From positions 1 through 37,923 of the forward strand of contig JAFQKV010000117.1 of assembly GCA_017414715.1 (NCBI GenBank): 37,923 nucleotides of DNA. Direction: 5' to 3'. Shown one piece after another: positions 7,785 through 17,033 of this stretch. The DNA comes from Clostridia bacterium. Lineage in GTDB: Bacteria; Bacillota; Clostridia; Oscillospirales; QAMX01. The notes under the pieces are model-generated. The model was not told the origin of the DNA and made no database searches. It saw only the letters and a program-made list of their open reading frames with translations. How positions within the stretch are numbered: position 1 is the first letter of the stretch; every line of letters begins with the position of its first letter. Both the position numbers and the translations under genes were made by a program.

Positions 7785-9157
7785 AACTGAATCAGGACGC
7801 GGCCATCGCCGCGATTGCGACGGCACCGGCTCCCGGTGCCGTCGGCATTATACGCATCTCCGGACGTGATTCGGAGATCATTGCAGAACGCCTGTTTTTT
7901 CCGAAAAGCGGCGGAAAGCTCACAGAACGACCCGCTAGAAGTGCCGTATTCGGTGAAATCCGAGGAGAGAAAGGTGAGGTACTGGATAACGCCCTTGCCA
8001 TCTTTTTCCCCGGTCCTGCCAGCTATACCGGAGAGAATACGGTAGAGCTTCAGTGCCACGGCGGCCCCGCGCTTTTGCAGACGGTGCTGGACCGTGTGCT
8101 TGCCTGCGGTGCACGTATGGCAGGTCCCGGTGAATTTACCCGCCGTGCGTTCTTAAACGGGAAGATGGATTTGACCCAGGCCGAGGCTGTGGCAGATCTG
8201 ATATCCGCCGACTGGGACGGTGCGGTAAAAAATGCCGCCGCCCAGCTTTCCGGCACTTACGGCGCGAGGATCCGCGCGGTGTACGAGAGCCTGCGCAGCG
8301 TTGCCGCAGCCTACACCGCGGTGATGGATTATTCCGACCAGAACGTCTCCTACCCCGATACCGGGAGCGCTGCCAAAGAGCTTTCGCTGGCGGGAGACAC
8401 CCTCCGTGAGCTTGTGCGCGGTGCCCGCAGCGGGCAGATCCTTCGGGACGGATTGCATACGGCTGTGGTCGGCCGACCCAATGCAGGAAAATCCTCCGTG
8501 TTCAACCGCCTGCTTGGCTTTTCGCGCAGCATTGTTACCGACGAGGCCGGCACCACCCGCGACGTGGTGACGGAAAAGGTCTGCGTCGGCGGCGTTCCTC
8601 TGCGCCTTGCCGACACCGCAGGCCTGCGCGAGGGAACGACGGCACCGGAGCGCATGGGCATCGCCCTTGCCCGGTCTGAGGCCGACCGTGCGGGATTGAT
8701 CCTTGCGGTCTTTGATGTTTCCGCGCCACTCACCGCGGAGGACGAAGAGGTACTTTCCCTCGCAGGTGAAAATATAATCTGTCTGTGCAATAAATGTGAC
8801 CTTACGATAGATAATGTGACGAAAACGCGACTTGAAAATACGTTTTCTACCTGTATTCCTGTTTCTGCCGTAACCGGAGAGGGCTTTGATGCGCTGGCTT
8901 CCGCCGTTACCCGCGCCGCAGGTTTTTCCGGGGTGCGCTTTGACGGATCCCTTGTCACCAATGCCCGCCAGCGGGATATGCTCTGCCGGGCGGCGGAGCT
9001 GGTGCGCGATGCCATCACGGCACTGGAGCTTGGCGCGGAGGATGCCCTGTGGGGCTGCGTCACCGAGGCCTGCGAAGCAGTCGGCTCTGTCCTCGGCATT
9101 GCCGTTCCCGAAGACGTGGAAAAGGAAGTTTTCTCCCGTTTTTGCATCGGTAAATAA
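7781..9157 (+). CDS. mnmE: tRNA modification GTPase MnmE
   Basis: MnmE, with MnmG, installs the (carboxymethyl)aminomethyl group on U34 of certain tRNAs. The 458-aa protein has the N-terminal tetrahydrofolate-binding domain (about 1-120, with PGEFTRRAF at 116-124), a helical domain, and an inserted G domain. The G motifs visible are G1 GRPNAGKSS (231-239), the TTRD switch, G3 DTAGL (about 278-282) and G4 NKCD. The C-terminus is the family's FCIGK, with the catalytic Cys. It starts on the overlapping ATGA with khpB and is followed by mnmG after 31 bp, the usual partner. Confidence 0.97.
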   Translation: MKLNQDAAIAAIATAPAPGAVGIIRISGRDSEIIAERLFFPKSGGKLTERPARSAVFGEIRGEKGEVLDNALAIFFPGPASYTGENTVELQCHGGPALLQTVLDRVLACGARMAGPGEFTRRAFLNGKMDLTQAEAVADLISADWDGAVKNAAAQLSGTYGARIRAVYESLRSVAAAYTAVMDYSDQNVSYPDTGSAAKELSLAGDTLRELVRGARSGQILRDGLHTAVVGRPNAGKSSVFNRLLGFSRSIVTDEAGTTRDVVTEKVCVGGVPLRLADTAGLREGTTAPERMGIALARSEADRAGLILAVFDVSAPLTAEDEEVLSLAGENIICLCNKCDLTIDNVTKTRLENTFSTCIPVSAVTGEGFDALASAVTRAAGFSGVRFDGSLVTNARQRDMLCRAAELVRDAITALELGAEDALWGCVTEACEAVGSVLGIAVPEDVEKEVFSRFCIGK

Positions 9158-9188
9158 ACATTCTGAAAATATAGGAATCTGTATCAAA

Positions 9189-11087
9189 ATGACCGTATTC
9201 GAAGCAGGAAAATTTGATATCGCTGTCATTGGAGCCGGACATGCCGGGGTGGAGGCTGCCCTGGCTGCTGCCCGTCTCGGGGCGAGAACCGTCTGCTTTA
9301 CCATCAATCTCGACGCTGTGGCCAACATGCCCTGCAACCCCTGCATCGGCGGCACGGCCAAAGGCCAGCTGGTGCGGGAGATCGATGCCCTTGGCGGAGA
9401 GATGGGCCGCGCAGCGGATGCCTGTGCTTTGCAGTTCCGCATGCTCAATCTCGGCAAGGGCCCCTCGGTCTATTCCCCCCGGGCGCAGATCGACCGCATG
9501 CAGTACCGTGCGTATATGAAGCGCACGATGGAGCGGCAGGAAAATCTGGAACTCAAGCAGGCGGAAATTGTCGAACTCTGCGTGAAGGACGGTGCTGTTC
9601 GCGGTGTCATCACCCAGACGGGGGCATTTTATGCTGCCAAAGCCGTCATTATTGCTACGGGAACCTATCTTGAGGGTCGTCTCATTATCGGTGAATGGAG
9701 CCGCACCGGCGGGCCGGACGGCATGTTTGCCGCCGAAAGCCTCGGTGCATCCCTGAAAAAGGCCGGTTTATCCCTCCGCCGCTTCAAGACGGGAACCCCC
9801 GCCCGTATCCACAGACGCAGTGTCGATCTCTCCTGCATGGATCTTCAGCCCGGCGACTGTCCGCCCCGCGCCTTTTCCTTTGACACCGAAAACGTGCGGG
9901 AAAACTCCGAGGTCTGCTATGTTACCTGGACGACTGAAGAGACCCGCCGTATCATTATGGAGAATCTCCACCGCTCCCCCCTCTTCGGCGGCGATATCAA
10001 GGGTGTCGGTCCCCGCTATTGCCCCTCCATTGAGGATAAGGTGGTGCGCTTCCCCGATCATCCGCGCCATCAGCTCTTTTTGGAGCCCACCGGTGCGGAT
10101 TCCGATGAAATGTACCTGCAGGGCATGTCTTCCTCCATGCCGGAGGACGTACAGCTTGCCATGATGCGCACCGTCAAGGGTCTTGAAAGGGTGGAGGTGC
10201 AGCGCCCGGCCTACGCCATCGAATATCTCTGCGTCGATCCTACCGAGCTCTATCAGTCTCTGGAGCATAAATCCGTTCGCGGTCTTTACGGAGCGGGTCA
10301 GTTCAACGGCACCTCCGGTTATGAGGAGGCTGCCGCCCAGGGCCTGATGGCAGGCATCAATGCAGCCCGCAGCCTGCAGGGACTGCCTCCGGTCATTCTG
10401 ACCCGTTCTCAGGGCTACATCGGCGTGCTCATCGACGATCTGGTCACCAAGGGCACCGATGAGCCTTACCGCATGATGACCTCCCGGGCGGAATACCGCC
10501 TCATCCTGCGGCAGGACAATGCCGATGACCGCCTTTGCCGCATTGGGCACGATATCGGCCTCGTTTCCGACGAAAAGCTGCGCCGCACCGAGGAAAAATA
10601 TACTGCTGTCCGCTCTGAGATGGATCGCCTTGCCGCCACACGAATTCCGGCGACCCCGGAAAGTGACCGGATTCTCACAGAGGCCGGCAGCGAGCCCTTT
10701 ATAGGAACCGCCGCGCTGGATGCCCTGCTGCGCCGTCCCGGTGTGGGGTACGAGACCCTCGCCCCACTGGATGCAGAGCGCCCGGAGCTTCCCCGCGATG
10801 TGTGGGAGGAGGCGGAGATCCTCGTGAAGTACGAGGGTTATATCCGCCGAGAGCAGGAGCGCGTTGCAAAATTTGAGCGAATGGAAAGCCGCGGGATCCC
10901 GCGGGATATCGATTATAATGACATCCGTGGCCTGCGCATCGAGGCGCGGGAGAAGCTTTCCCGCCTGCGGCCGGAAAATCTCGGCCGTGCCGGGCGTATC
11001 TCCGGAGTCAGTCCGGCGGATATTGCGGTGCTGATGATCTGGCTGGAAAACCGCCGTGTCAACGGGGAAGGAGAGACTAAAGCATGA
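9189..11087 (+). CDS. mnmG: tRNA U34 modification enzyme MnmG (GidA)
   Basis: MnmG is the FAD-dependent partner of MnmE in wobble-uridine modification. The start at 9189 gives a 632-aa protein beginning [20 protein letters not shown], with the FAD-binding GAGHAG at about 15-20. An in-frame ATG at 8886 would add about 100 residues from inside mnmE that look like frame-shadow sequence, so it is rejected. Other family marks are [23 protein letters not shown], the FKTGTPAR motif and [17 protein letters not shown]. The C-terminal domain that binds tRNA and MnmE runs from about 540 onward. The stop overlaps the rsmG start (ATGA). Confidence 0.97.
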   Translation: MTVFEAGKFDIAVIGAGHAGVEAALAAARLGARTVCFTINLDAVANMPCNPCIGGTAKGQLVREIDALGGEMGRAADACALQFRMLNLGKGPSVYSPRAQIDRMQYRAYMKRTMERQENLELKQAEIVELCVKDGAVRGVITQTGAFYAAKAVIIATGTYLEGRLIIGEWSRTGGPDGMFAAESLGASLKKAGLSLRRFKTGTPARIHRRSVDLSCMDLQPGDCPPRAFSFDTENVRENSEVCYVTWTTEETRRIIMENLHRSPLFGGDIKGVGPRYCPSIEDKVVRFPDHPRHQLFLEPTGADSDEMYLQGMSSSMPEDVQLAMMRTVKGLERVEVQRPAYAIEYLCVDPTELYQSLEHKSVRGLYGAGQFNGTSGYEEAAAQGLMAGINAARSLQGLPPVILTRSQGYIGVLIDDLVTKGTDEPYRMMTSRAEYRLILRQDNADDRLCRIGHDIGLVSDEKLRRTEEKYTAVRSEMDRLAATRIPATPESDRILTEAGSEPFIGTAALDALLRRPGVGYETLAPLDAERPELPRDVWEEAEILVKYEGYIRREQERVAKFERMESRGIPRDIDYNDIRGLRIEAREKLSRLRPENLGRAGRISGVSPADIAVLMIWLENRRVNGEGETKA

Positions 11088-11812
11088 ACTGGACACCGGT
11101 CAATACCTATCTTGCGGCTCTTGGACTGCCGGAGCTTCCCCGTGAGGCCGCCGAGCGGTTTGAGATCTATGCCCGCCGACTTATCGAAGAGAACGAAAAA
11201 TACAATCTTACCGCCGTCATCGATCCAGACGAGGTGGCTGTCCGCCACTTTGCTGACAGTCTGACCCCTGCCGCATATATTCCTGCGGATGCCCGAAAAT
11301 TCATTGATGTTGGCTGCGGTGCCGGTTTTCCCGGTCTTCCCCTGAAAATTTATCTCGATGCCGTCCGCGGAGAGACCCACACCCTCACCATGCTGGATGC
11401 CACCGGCAAGAAGACGGAATTTCTGCGCATGATGTGCGAGGAAATGGGCGTTTCCGGCGGGGAGCCCCTGCAGGGACGCGCCGAGGAGCTGGGACACGAT
11501 CCTGCACGCCGGGAGCGCTACGACGTGGTGCTTTCCCGCGCTGTGGCCTCTATGGACAAGCTGGACGAGCTCTGCCTGCCCCTTTGCCGGGTGGGCGGTG
11601 TCTTCCTTGCACTGAAATCCGCCGCCGGGCGGGAGGAGTGCGAAAAAGCCGCCACCGGCCTTGCAAAGCTCGGAGCCGCGCCGCCGGAATTCTTCCCCTA
11701 TCACCTGCCCGGCGATCAGCCGGAAAGCCTTGCCGTGTGTATCCGTAAATGTAAGCCCACCCCTTCGGCTTATCCCAGAGCCTTCGGTGCCATCAAGAAA
11801 AGACCTCTTTGA
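11084..11812 (+). CDS. rsmG: 16S rRNA (guanine-N7) methyltransferase RsmG
   Basis: RsmG (GidB) methylates G527 (E. coli numbering) of 16S rRNA using SAM. The 242-aa length is typical. The SAM-binding motif [17 protein letters not shown] lies at about 73-89, and the family's NEKYNLTAV is near 37-45. It begins within the mnmG stop (ATGA) and closes the run from rpmH: a strong intrinsic terminator begins 8 bp after the stop codon. Confidence 0.96.
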   Translation: MNWTPVNTYLAALGLPELPREAAERFEIYARRLIEENEKYNLTAVIDPDEVAVRHFADSLTPAAYIPADARKFIDVGCGAGFPGLPLKIYLDAVRGETHTLTMLDATGKKTEFLRMMCEEMGVSGGEPLQGRAEELGHDPARRERYDVVLSRAVASMDKLDELCLPLCRVGGVFLALKSAAGREECEKAATGLAKLGAAPPEFFPYHLPGDQPESLAVCIRKCKPTPSAYPRAFGAIKKRPL

Positions 11813-11819
11813 TGCAGAA

Positions 11820-11849
11820 ATATCCCGACCCTCCGTCGGGATATTTTTT
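11820..11849 (+). terminator. Intrinsic terminator after rsmG
   Basis: A perfect 10-bp stem (ATATCCCGAC 11820-11829, GTCGGGATAT 11835-11844) with a 5-nt loop runs into T6. It ends the rsmG transcript just before the parS sites; the last T of the tract is the first base of parS site 1. Confidence 0.92.
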
Positions 11850-11864
11850 GTTTCACGTGAAACA
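11849..11864. other. parS centromere site 1
   Basis: A perfect 16-bp palindrome TGTTTCACGTGAAACA, identical to the consensus ParB-binding site parS of Firmicutes. ParB loads here, clamps onto DNA and spreads to organise the origin region; ParA then acts on the complex. It lies between rsmG and parA, its classic location. Confidence 0.97.
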
Positions 11865-11886
11865 GGGAGCCAAAGCCCGTGGGGCT

Positions 11887-11902
11887 CGTTTCACGTGAAA
11901 CG
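11887..11902. other. parS centromere site 2
   Basis: CGTTTCACGTGAAACG: the 14-bp parS core (11888-11901) is perfect and the outermost base pair differs from site 1 but still keeps the palindrome. Its centre is 38 bp from that of site 1. Its closeness to the parA promoter would allow ParB to repress parAB, as in other systems (inferred). Confidence 0.95.
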
Positions 11903-11950
11903 TTGTCTGACATACATTTACAATTCTGTCTTTATTTTGACGGAATTCTA

Positions 11951-11959
11951 TGTTATAAT
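11951..11959 (+). promoter_or_regulatory. parA promoter, extended -10
   Basis: TGTTATAAT (extended -10, TGnTATAAT) lies about 28 bp before the parA ATG. No good -35 stands at 17 bp (TTTATT-like), which the extended element could compensate for. It is about 50 bp downstream of parS site 2. Confidence 0.6.
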
Positions 11960-11987
11960 AAAACGAATGAGAGGAGGCGGTTTCAGG

Positions 11988-12743
11988 ATGGGTAAAATCA
12001 TCGCCGTTGCAAATCAAAAGGGCGGCGTGGGAAAAACCACCACGGCGGTCAATCTTGCGGCGGCATTGCAGGCCATTGGGAAAAAGACCCTGTTGGTGGA
12101 CTTTGATCCCCAGGGAAACGCCTCCAGTGGCTACGGCGTTGATCATAGCCGTGGCCTGACGGTGTATGAATGCATTCTCGGTACCGGAAATGTAGAGCAG
12201 GCCATCCGCCATACCGATTGGGGCGACTGCCTGCCTGCCGGTGTCAATCTCTCCGGCGCGGAGATCGAGCTTATCGCCCTCGACCGGCGCGAGTATCGCC
12301 TGCGGGACTGCCTGCGCTCTGTATCCGACGGATATGATTATATTTTTATCGACTGCCCGCCCTCCCTCGGTCTGCTGACCGTCAACGCCCTGTGCGCGGC
12401 GGACAGCGTGCTGATTCCTCTGCAGTGCGAATACTATGCCCTGGAGGGGCTTTCGCAGCTGATCAACACCGTCCGTCTCATGCGACGCGGCCTCAATCCG
12501 GCGCTGGATATCGAAGGCATCCTCTTTACCATGTTTGACAGCCGCACAAATCTTGCAAATGCCGTCGTCAATGAAGTAAAGACGCATTTTGCGGATAAAA
12601 TATATCGTACGGTCATTCCCCGCAATATCCGCCTCTCCGAGGCACCCAGCCACGGGAAACCCGTGATCTGGTATGATAAATATTCCCGCGGTGCCGAAAG
12701 CTATCGGGCGCTGGCGGCTGAATTTGCAGAAAGGCGGCGGTAA
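11988..12743 (+). CDS. parA: Chromosome partitioning ATPase ParA (Soj)
   Basis: ParA/Soj is a dynamic DNA-binding ATPase that works with ParB-parS in origin segregation and can regulate DnaA. The 251-aa protein carries the deviant Walker A KGGVGKTTT (about 11-19), the switch region LLVDFDPQGNASSG, and FIDCPPSLGLLTVNAL. The start at 11988 is supported by GAGGAGG 10 nt upstream; the frame is open much further upstream through rsmG but that stretch is not ParA-like. The ATG at 11967 lies before the ribosome binding site and is rejected. parB follows 2 bp after the stop. Confidence 0.96.
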   Translation: MGKIIAVANQKGGVGKTTTAVNLAAALQAIGKKTLLVDFDPQGNASSGYGVDHSRGLTVYECILGTGNVEQAIRHTDWGDCLPAGVNLSGAEIELIALDRREYRLRDCLRSVSDGYDYIFIDCPPSLGLLTVNALCAADSVLIPLQCEYYALEGLSQLINTVRLMRRGLNPALDIEGILFTMFDSRTNLANAVVNEVKTHFADKIYRTVIPRNIRLSEAPSHGKPVIWYDKYSRGAESYRALAAEFAERRR

Positions 12744-12745
12744 AC

Positions 12746-13609
12746 ATGGCACAGAAAATGCAAATGGGTCTCGGAAAAGGACTTTCCGCTCTCCTGGGAG
12801 ACCTGGAAGGCGGTAATGAGTCCCGGTCGGAAATTTCTACGTTGAAGATCTCCCGCATCGAGCCAAACCGGGCACAGCCCCGCACAAAATTTGACGAAGC
12901 AGCGCTTGAGGAGCTTGCGGAAAGCATTCGCACCCACGGCGTTATCACTCCCGTCGTGGTTCGCCGTATCGGGGAAGACCGCTATCAGCTCATTGCCGGT
13001 GAACGCAGATACCGCGCATCCCGCCTGGCAGGTCTGGACGAGCTTCCCGCCCGTGTGCTGGAGGTGGACGAAACCGAGGCCTATGAGATGGCCATGGTGG
13101 AAAATCTGCAGCGTGAGGACCTTGATCCCATTGAGGAAGCCGAAGGTTACCGCGTGCTTTGTGAGACCTACGGTCTCTCCAAAGAGGAAGCGGCCCGGCG
13201 TGTGGGAAAATCCCGTCCCGCTGTTGCCAACGCCATGCGCCTGCTGGCGCTTCCCGAAGAGGTCAAGGCCATGGTCACCGCCGGAGCCCTGACCGCGGGC
13301 CATGCCCGGGCAGTGCTTTCCGTGCCCGCGGAAAAGGATCGTCTGCCCGCGGCGCGCATCATTGCCGAAAAAGGCATGAGCGTCCGCCAGGCGGAGGTTT
13401 TCTGTGCCAAATTCGGTGTGGAAAAGGGAGAATTGGTTTGCGGTGGAGTTCAAAAGGTGGATTACACTGCCGACCTTGCGGAGCGCCTCTCCCGGGATAT
13501 GGGACGGCGCGTACAGGTCACCTGCAAAAAGGGGCGAGGAACTCTCGTGCTTCATTATGACAATCTGGACGATCTGGATGCTCTGATCGCCCGTATCACC
13601 GGGAACTGA
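12746..13609 (+). CDS. parB: Chromosome partitioning protein ParB (Spo0J)
   Basis: ParB binds parS and, with CTP, forms sliding clamps around the origin. The 287-aa protein shows the N-terminal LGKGLSALLGD leader, the ParB/Srx CTPase domain with GERRYRASRLAG (about 93-104) and MVENLQREDLDPIEEAEGY, a helix-turn-helix (about 143-165, LSKEEAARRVGKSRPAVANAMRLL), and a short C-terminal dimerisation domain. It lies 2 bp after parA. No second parB-like gene (noc) is seen in the window, unlike Bacillus where noc lies beside rsmG. Confidence 0.96.
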   Translation: MAQKMQMGLGKGLSALLGDLEGGNESRSEISTLKISRIEPNRAQPRTKFDEAALEELAESIRTHGVITPVVVRRIGEDRYQLIAGERRYRASRLAGLDELPARVLEVDETEAYEMAMVENLQREDLDPIEEAEGYRVLCETYGLSKEEAARRVGKSRPAVANAMRLLALPEEVKAMVTAGALTAGHARAVLSVPAEKDRLPAARIIAEKGMSVRQAEVFCAKFGVEKGELVCGGVQKVDYTADLAERLSRDMGRRVQVTCKKGRGTLVLHYDNLDDLDALIARITGN

Positions 13610-13631
13610 TCCCATAGGACGGAGGAAGAAC

Positions 13632-14186
13632 ATGTCTGAAAACGAAAAGAAGGAAATCGGCAAGACCGAGCAGAATCGTCCGAACCGCGAAAAGACCCGC
13701 AAAATGCTTACGATCTACGCCCTTGTCTTTGTGGGCGTGGTGCTGCTGCTGGTTTTGGTCTCCTGGGGCGTGCAGATGCGCGAGAATCAGCGCCTTGAGG
13801 ACATTCTGGAGGAGCAGCAGATCGCTGCCAACGGTGTAGTTGAAAAGTACGACAATCTCCGCAAGGAAAACGATAAGCTCATTGCAAACAATAAGGAGAT
13901 GCAGCAGAAGGTCGATTCCATGACCGCCATCCTTGGCCCTGTGCAGGAGGATATCGACGGCAAGACCGATGCGGAAGCCGCTGATCTGCTTTTGAAGAGC
14001 CTGCGTCGGGCGGAGGCAATGGAAGCCCTTTCCGAGCTCCAGCGCACCTACCGTAAGAGCACAAAGGCCGTTTGCCGCGTGCTCATTGCAGAGATGGAAC
14101 AGGAGTGCTACTCCGAATGGTTCACAAAAGAAGAACTTACGGAGTATGAATACATAAAAAAGCAGGTAAATTACGTTTCTAAATAA
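13632..14186 (+). CDS. Membrane-anchored coiled-coil protein, unknown function
   Basis: Not recognised as a named family. The 184-aa protein has a charged N-terminus of about 24 residues, one transmembrane helix (about 25-47, MLTIYALVFVGVVLLLVLVSWG), and then a long charged, heptad-like helix (about 50-105, ENQRLEDILEEQQIAANG and KLIANNKEMQQKV), followed by a helical C-terminal part with two cysteines. The topology resembles FtsL/DivIC-like or EzrA-like bitopic coiled-coil proteins, but no specific similarity is claimed. It starts 22 bp after parB with GGAGGAAG upstream, so it may share the parAB transcript; this hints at a cell-cycle or envelope role (inference only). Confidence 0.8.
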   Translation: MSENEKKEIGKTEQNRPNREKTRKMLTIYALVFVGVVLLLVLVSWGVQMRENQRLEDILEEQQIAANGVVEKYDNLRKENDKLIANNKEMQQKVDSMTAILGPVQEDIDGKTDAEAADLLLKSLRRAEAMEALSELQRTYRKSTKAVCRVLIAEMEQECYSEWFTKEELTEYEYIKKQVNYVSK

Positions 14187-14226
14187 CAAGATTTCCGAAT
14201 GATATTGTAAGTTATGGAGGGTAAAA

Positions 14227-15672
14227 ATGGAGTTCTTGCAGAAATATGGACTGATGGTCATAATCGGTCTGATTGTTCTGATATTCGCTGTTTTTATGAT
14301 CCTCCGTGTGCGGCGGCTGCGCCGCCGTACAACCAGCCTGAAGGCGGCTGCGCCCGACCCAGCCATTGTGGAGCGGGCTGCGGAGACGCTTTCGCAGCTG
14401 ATCAGCTTCAGAACTCTCTCGGTTTCCGAGGAGGACAGCGAGTTTGTTCGCCAGAATCTCTATATCCGGGAGCGGTTCCCTCTGCTGTGCAGCAGGCTGT
14501 CCGTTTCCGCCGTGGACGGCCGTGGACTGCTCTGCCGCTGGAAGGGCGCGGATGAATCCCTGCGCCCGGTGCTCTTCTGCGCCCACACCGACGTGGTACC
14601 CGCCGGTACCGGATGGAGCCACGAGCCCTTTGCCGGCATCCGGGAAAAGGGGTACATCTACGGTCGAGGTGCGGTGGACTGCAAGGGTCCCGCCGTGGCA
14701 CTTCTGGAGGCGGTGGAGCATCTGCTGGAAAGCGGATTTTCGCCCAGACGCGACGTGTATATCGAGCTGGGCTATGATGAAGAGACGGGTGCAAAGCTTG
14801 GTGCCGGCCGCATGGCAAAATATTTTCGTGAAAACGGCATCGAATTTGAAATGGTGCTGGATGAGGGTGACCCCGTGATGGAGACCTCCCCCTGGACGGC
14901 ACAGCCCGCCGCCTTTGTGGATGTTGCAGAAAAGGGCGTTGTTACCATGCGTATTACCGCCTATGCCCAACCGGGACATGCTTCCCGTCCCTCCGCCCGC
15001 AGCTGTGCCGCAGAGCTTGCGGAGGCCGTGGCCCGCATTGAGGCGGCCAAGTTCCGTCCCCGTCTGACCCGCACAACCCGCGCCTTTTTCCGCGAGCTGG
15101 CACCTTATATGAATTCCGTCGATAAGTTTTTATATGCAAACTTCTGGCTGCTGAAACCGGTATTTCTGCGCAGAATATGCAGAGATCCGTACAAAAATGC
15201 GATCCTTCGTTCCACGGCTGCGGTGACGATGCTCTACGGCGGCAAGGCTCCCAACGTCCTGCCGGAAAAGCTGGAGGCTATCGTTTCTATCCGTGTGCTT
15301 CAGGGGCAGAACACCGACGATATCATCACGTTTTACCGCACCCTGCTTTCCGGTCTCGAGGTGGAGCTCACCATCGATAAGGACAGCGAGCCTTCGGCAG
15401 AAAGCGATGCGGACAGTCACTATTTCCGTACCGTCAGCCGCACGGTTCGGGAGCATTTCGGCAATATTCCCGTCATCCCCTCCATGCTTGCCTCCGCCAC
15501 CGACGGCCGTAAATTTGAAACGGTTGCCCAGCAGGTCTACAGCTTTCTTCCGCTGTGTCTCTCTGCGGAGGAGATCGCCGCAGCCCACGGCCCCGAGGAG
15601 CGCATCCCAGAGGCTGAGCTTGGCCGCGCGGTGGAGTTTTACCGGGATATCATTGTCGCTCTCCAAAGCTGA
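14227..15672 (+). CDS. Membrane-anchored M20-family metallopeptidase
   Basis: A zinc-dependent peptidase/deacylase of the M20 (ArgE/DapE/carboxypeptidase S) family, 481 aa. Residues about 7-28 form one transmembrane helix, as in the vacuolar CPS/PM20D1-like branch, so the catalytic domain is probably held at the membrane. Metal ligands are visible: HTDVVPAG (His120, Asp122), GRGAVDCKG (Asp151) and YDEETG (Glu185/Glu186). The central dimerisation domain (about 240-380) includes GHASRPS, and the final His ligand is in the C-terminal part. Likely substrates are small peptides or N-acyl amino acids, not determinable here. GGAGG stands just before the start. It converges on the GH39-like operon, with a shared terminator between them. 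Confidence 0.9.
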   Translation: MEFLQKYGLMVIIGLIVLIFAVFMILRVRRLRRRTTSLKAAAPDPAIVERAAETLSQLISFRTLSVSEEDSEFVRQNLYIRERFPLLCSRLSVSAVDGRGLLCRWKGADESLRPVLFCAHTDVVPAGTGWSHEPFAGIREKGYIYGRGAVDCKGPAVALLEAVEHLLESGFSPRRDVYIELGYDEETGAKLGAGRMAKYFRENGIEFEMVLDEGDPVMETSPWTAQPAAFVDVAEKGVVTMRITAYAQPGHASRPSARSCAAELAEAVARIEAAKFRPRLTRTTRAFFRELAPYMNSVDKFLYANFWLLKPVFLRRICRDPYKNAILRSTAAVTMLYGGKAPNVLPEKLEAIVSIRVLQGQNTDDIITFYRTLLSGLEVELTIDKDSEPSAESDADSHYFRTVSRTVREHFGNIPVIPSMLASATDGRKFETVAQQVYSFLPLCLSAEEIAAAHGPEERIPEAELGRAVEFYRDIIVALQS

Positions 15673-15703
15673 CGCAGGAAAAACAAACATAAAAACATAA
15701 GAA

Positions 15704-15738
15704 AAGCCGGTTTGGAAGGTGATCTTCCAAACCGGCTT
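15704..15738. terminator. Bidirectional terminator between M20 gene and GH39-like operon
   Basis: A perfect 15-bp stem (15704-15718 with 15724-15738), loop GTGAT. It is followed by AAATTTTA on the plus strand and TTCTTATG on the minus strand. It lies 31 bp after the M20 stop and 12 bp beyond the last gene of the five-gene glycosidase operon, so it can serve both. Confidence 0.9.
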
Positions 15739-15750
15739 AAATTTTACGGA

Positions 15751-17028
15751 TCAAAGACTTTTCAGCAGGATCACAGAGTTTTCCGGCACAAAAAGCGTGT
15801 CTCCGGGAACAAATTCACCGATGTTCTCGCCGCTTCTTTTCGCATCCGTGCAGATGACGGCGTAGCGCTCCGCGCCGCCGGGGATCTCAATGCGGACGTC
15901 ACCGCCGGTCTCACTGAAGCGCGCGATCATAACGGCGGTGCGGCCGTCCTCGCCGCGGGCGGCGGCGGTATGCAGTCCCTCGCCCTCGCAGGCGACCTTA
16001 ACGGAGGTGCCGAGGCGGTAAAGCACGTTGAAGGCGTGGAAGACGAAGTAGGTCTTTTCCGGGCGCAGGGTGTAGTAATTGAACAGTCCGTTCCAGATGC
16101 CGGGTTGGGCATCGTAGTACATGAGCATGTCAATGGGATTGTTCTGTGCGCGGATCATGCATGCGGCGGTAAAGGCGGCACCGCGGTGGCTGTGGATAAA
16201 TTCGATGGAGTTGATAAAGTTTTCCGTCCAGCTTTCCACATAGTTCCATTCGTTGCAGATGCTTTCCGTTTCGGTAAAACCGTAGGAATCCAGCATCTCG
16301 CGAACCTTCTGTGAGCGATCCATATCCTCAGGCTGCTGACAGTAGCGGTGCCAGGAGAAGAAATCCAGCGGGAGCTGCCGCCGCTGCATCTCCGCAAGAA
16401 AATCCTCCGACCAGGCGCGCGGCGTTGACATGGCAGGTCCGCCGATCTTCAGATGAGGGAAGCAGGCCTTTAAGTGACGAGCGGCGATCTCGAAAAAGTC
16501 AAAGAACTGCTCCTTGGTACCCGTCCAACAGGCGGGGTAGCCGTCCGGCTCGTTCCAGATCTCCCAATAGGTGATCTTATAGTGGAAGCCGTCCGCCCAG
16601 CCCTCAGTATAGTGGCGGATGATGTGCTCGCAAATGCGCGCCCACTTTGCAAAATCCTTCGGGGGGTGTACGCGGTATTTTTTTTCCCAGTGCTCGATGG
16701 TGCTGCCAAGGCGGTAGAAGACCTCCGTGCCGGCATCATTGATGGTGGTGAGATATTTATCCGTCACGGGAAAATCGTAGGAGGCGGGATCGGTTTCGTC
16801 GGCATCAAAGTTGGGGAAAACGGCATCAATATCCACGGTGTTCTCTCCGCCGTAGCCGTGGTTCAGGGTAGAATCGTGGGTGCGGGCATAGGGGATACCG
16901 GCTTCTACCCATTCGGGGAAATTCTGCCGGCACTGCACCGACATAGAACGGATAGGGCCGTTGTTTACGGCATGCATGGGCTTCACCGGGCCGTGTGTGG
17001 CGGCAAGATCGACAAAAATTCGTTCCAT
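15751..17028 (-). CDS. GH39-like glycoside hydrolase, paralog 1 (operon gene 5 of 5)
   Basis: A 425-aa clan GH-A retaining-glycosidase-type protein resembling GH39 beta-xylosidases. The TIM-barrel part (about 1-330) carries TYWEIWNEPD with the presumed acid/base Glu160 and SICNEWNYV with the presumed nucleophile Glu260; the NEP and (T/N)EWN patterns are those of GH39. The tail (about 335-425, ending VILLKSL) looks like a small beta-sandwich. There is no signal peptide, so it probably acts in the cytoplasm on imported sugars. GGAG stands 8 nt before the start. It lies 5 bp after paralog 2 and is the promoter-distal gene, next to the terminator. Substrate is unknown. Confidence 0.88.
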   Translation of the reverse strand: MERIFVDLAATHGPVKPMHAVNNGPIRSMSVQCRQNFPEWVEAGIPYARTHDSTLNHGYGGENTVDIDAVFPNFDADETDPASYDFPVTDKYLTTINDAGTEVFYRLGSTIEHWEKKYRVHPPKDFAKWARICEHIIRHYTEGWADGFHYKITYWEIWNEPDGYPACWTGTKEQFFDFFEIAARHLKACFPHLKIGGPAMSTPRAWSEDFLAEMQRRQLPLDFFSWHRYCQQPEDMDRSQKVREMLDSYGFTETESICNEWNYVESWTENFINSIEFIHSHRGAAFTAACMIRAQNNPIDMLMYYDAQPGIWNGLFNYYTLRPEKTYFVFHAFNVLYRLGTSVKVACEGEGLHTAAARGEDGRTAVMIARFSETGGDVRIEIPGGAERYAVICTDAKRSGENIGEFVPGDTLFVPENSVILLKSL

Positions 17029-17033
17029 TCGTG

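Noticed and set aside
8886..9188. Upstream extension of mnmG to the ATG at 8886
   Set aside because: It would overlap the mnmE coding end out of frame and adds residues not found in MnmG proteins; the start at 9189 gives the standard FAD-binding N-terminus.
9768..11096. 442-residue minus-strand frame antisense to mnmG
   Set aside because: mnmG is a full-length recognisable enzyme; no ribosome binding site or domain supports the other frame.
11937..11959. TTGACG as the -35 of parA
   Set aside because: The spacer to TATAAT would be only 11 bp, too short; the extended -10 TGTTATAAT is preferred.
11661..11987. Upstream extension of parA into rsmG
   Set aside because: The extension crosses a terminator and both parS sites; the start at 11988 has GAGGAGG and the family's N-terminus.
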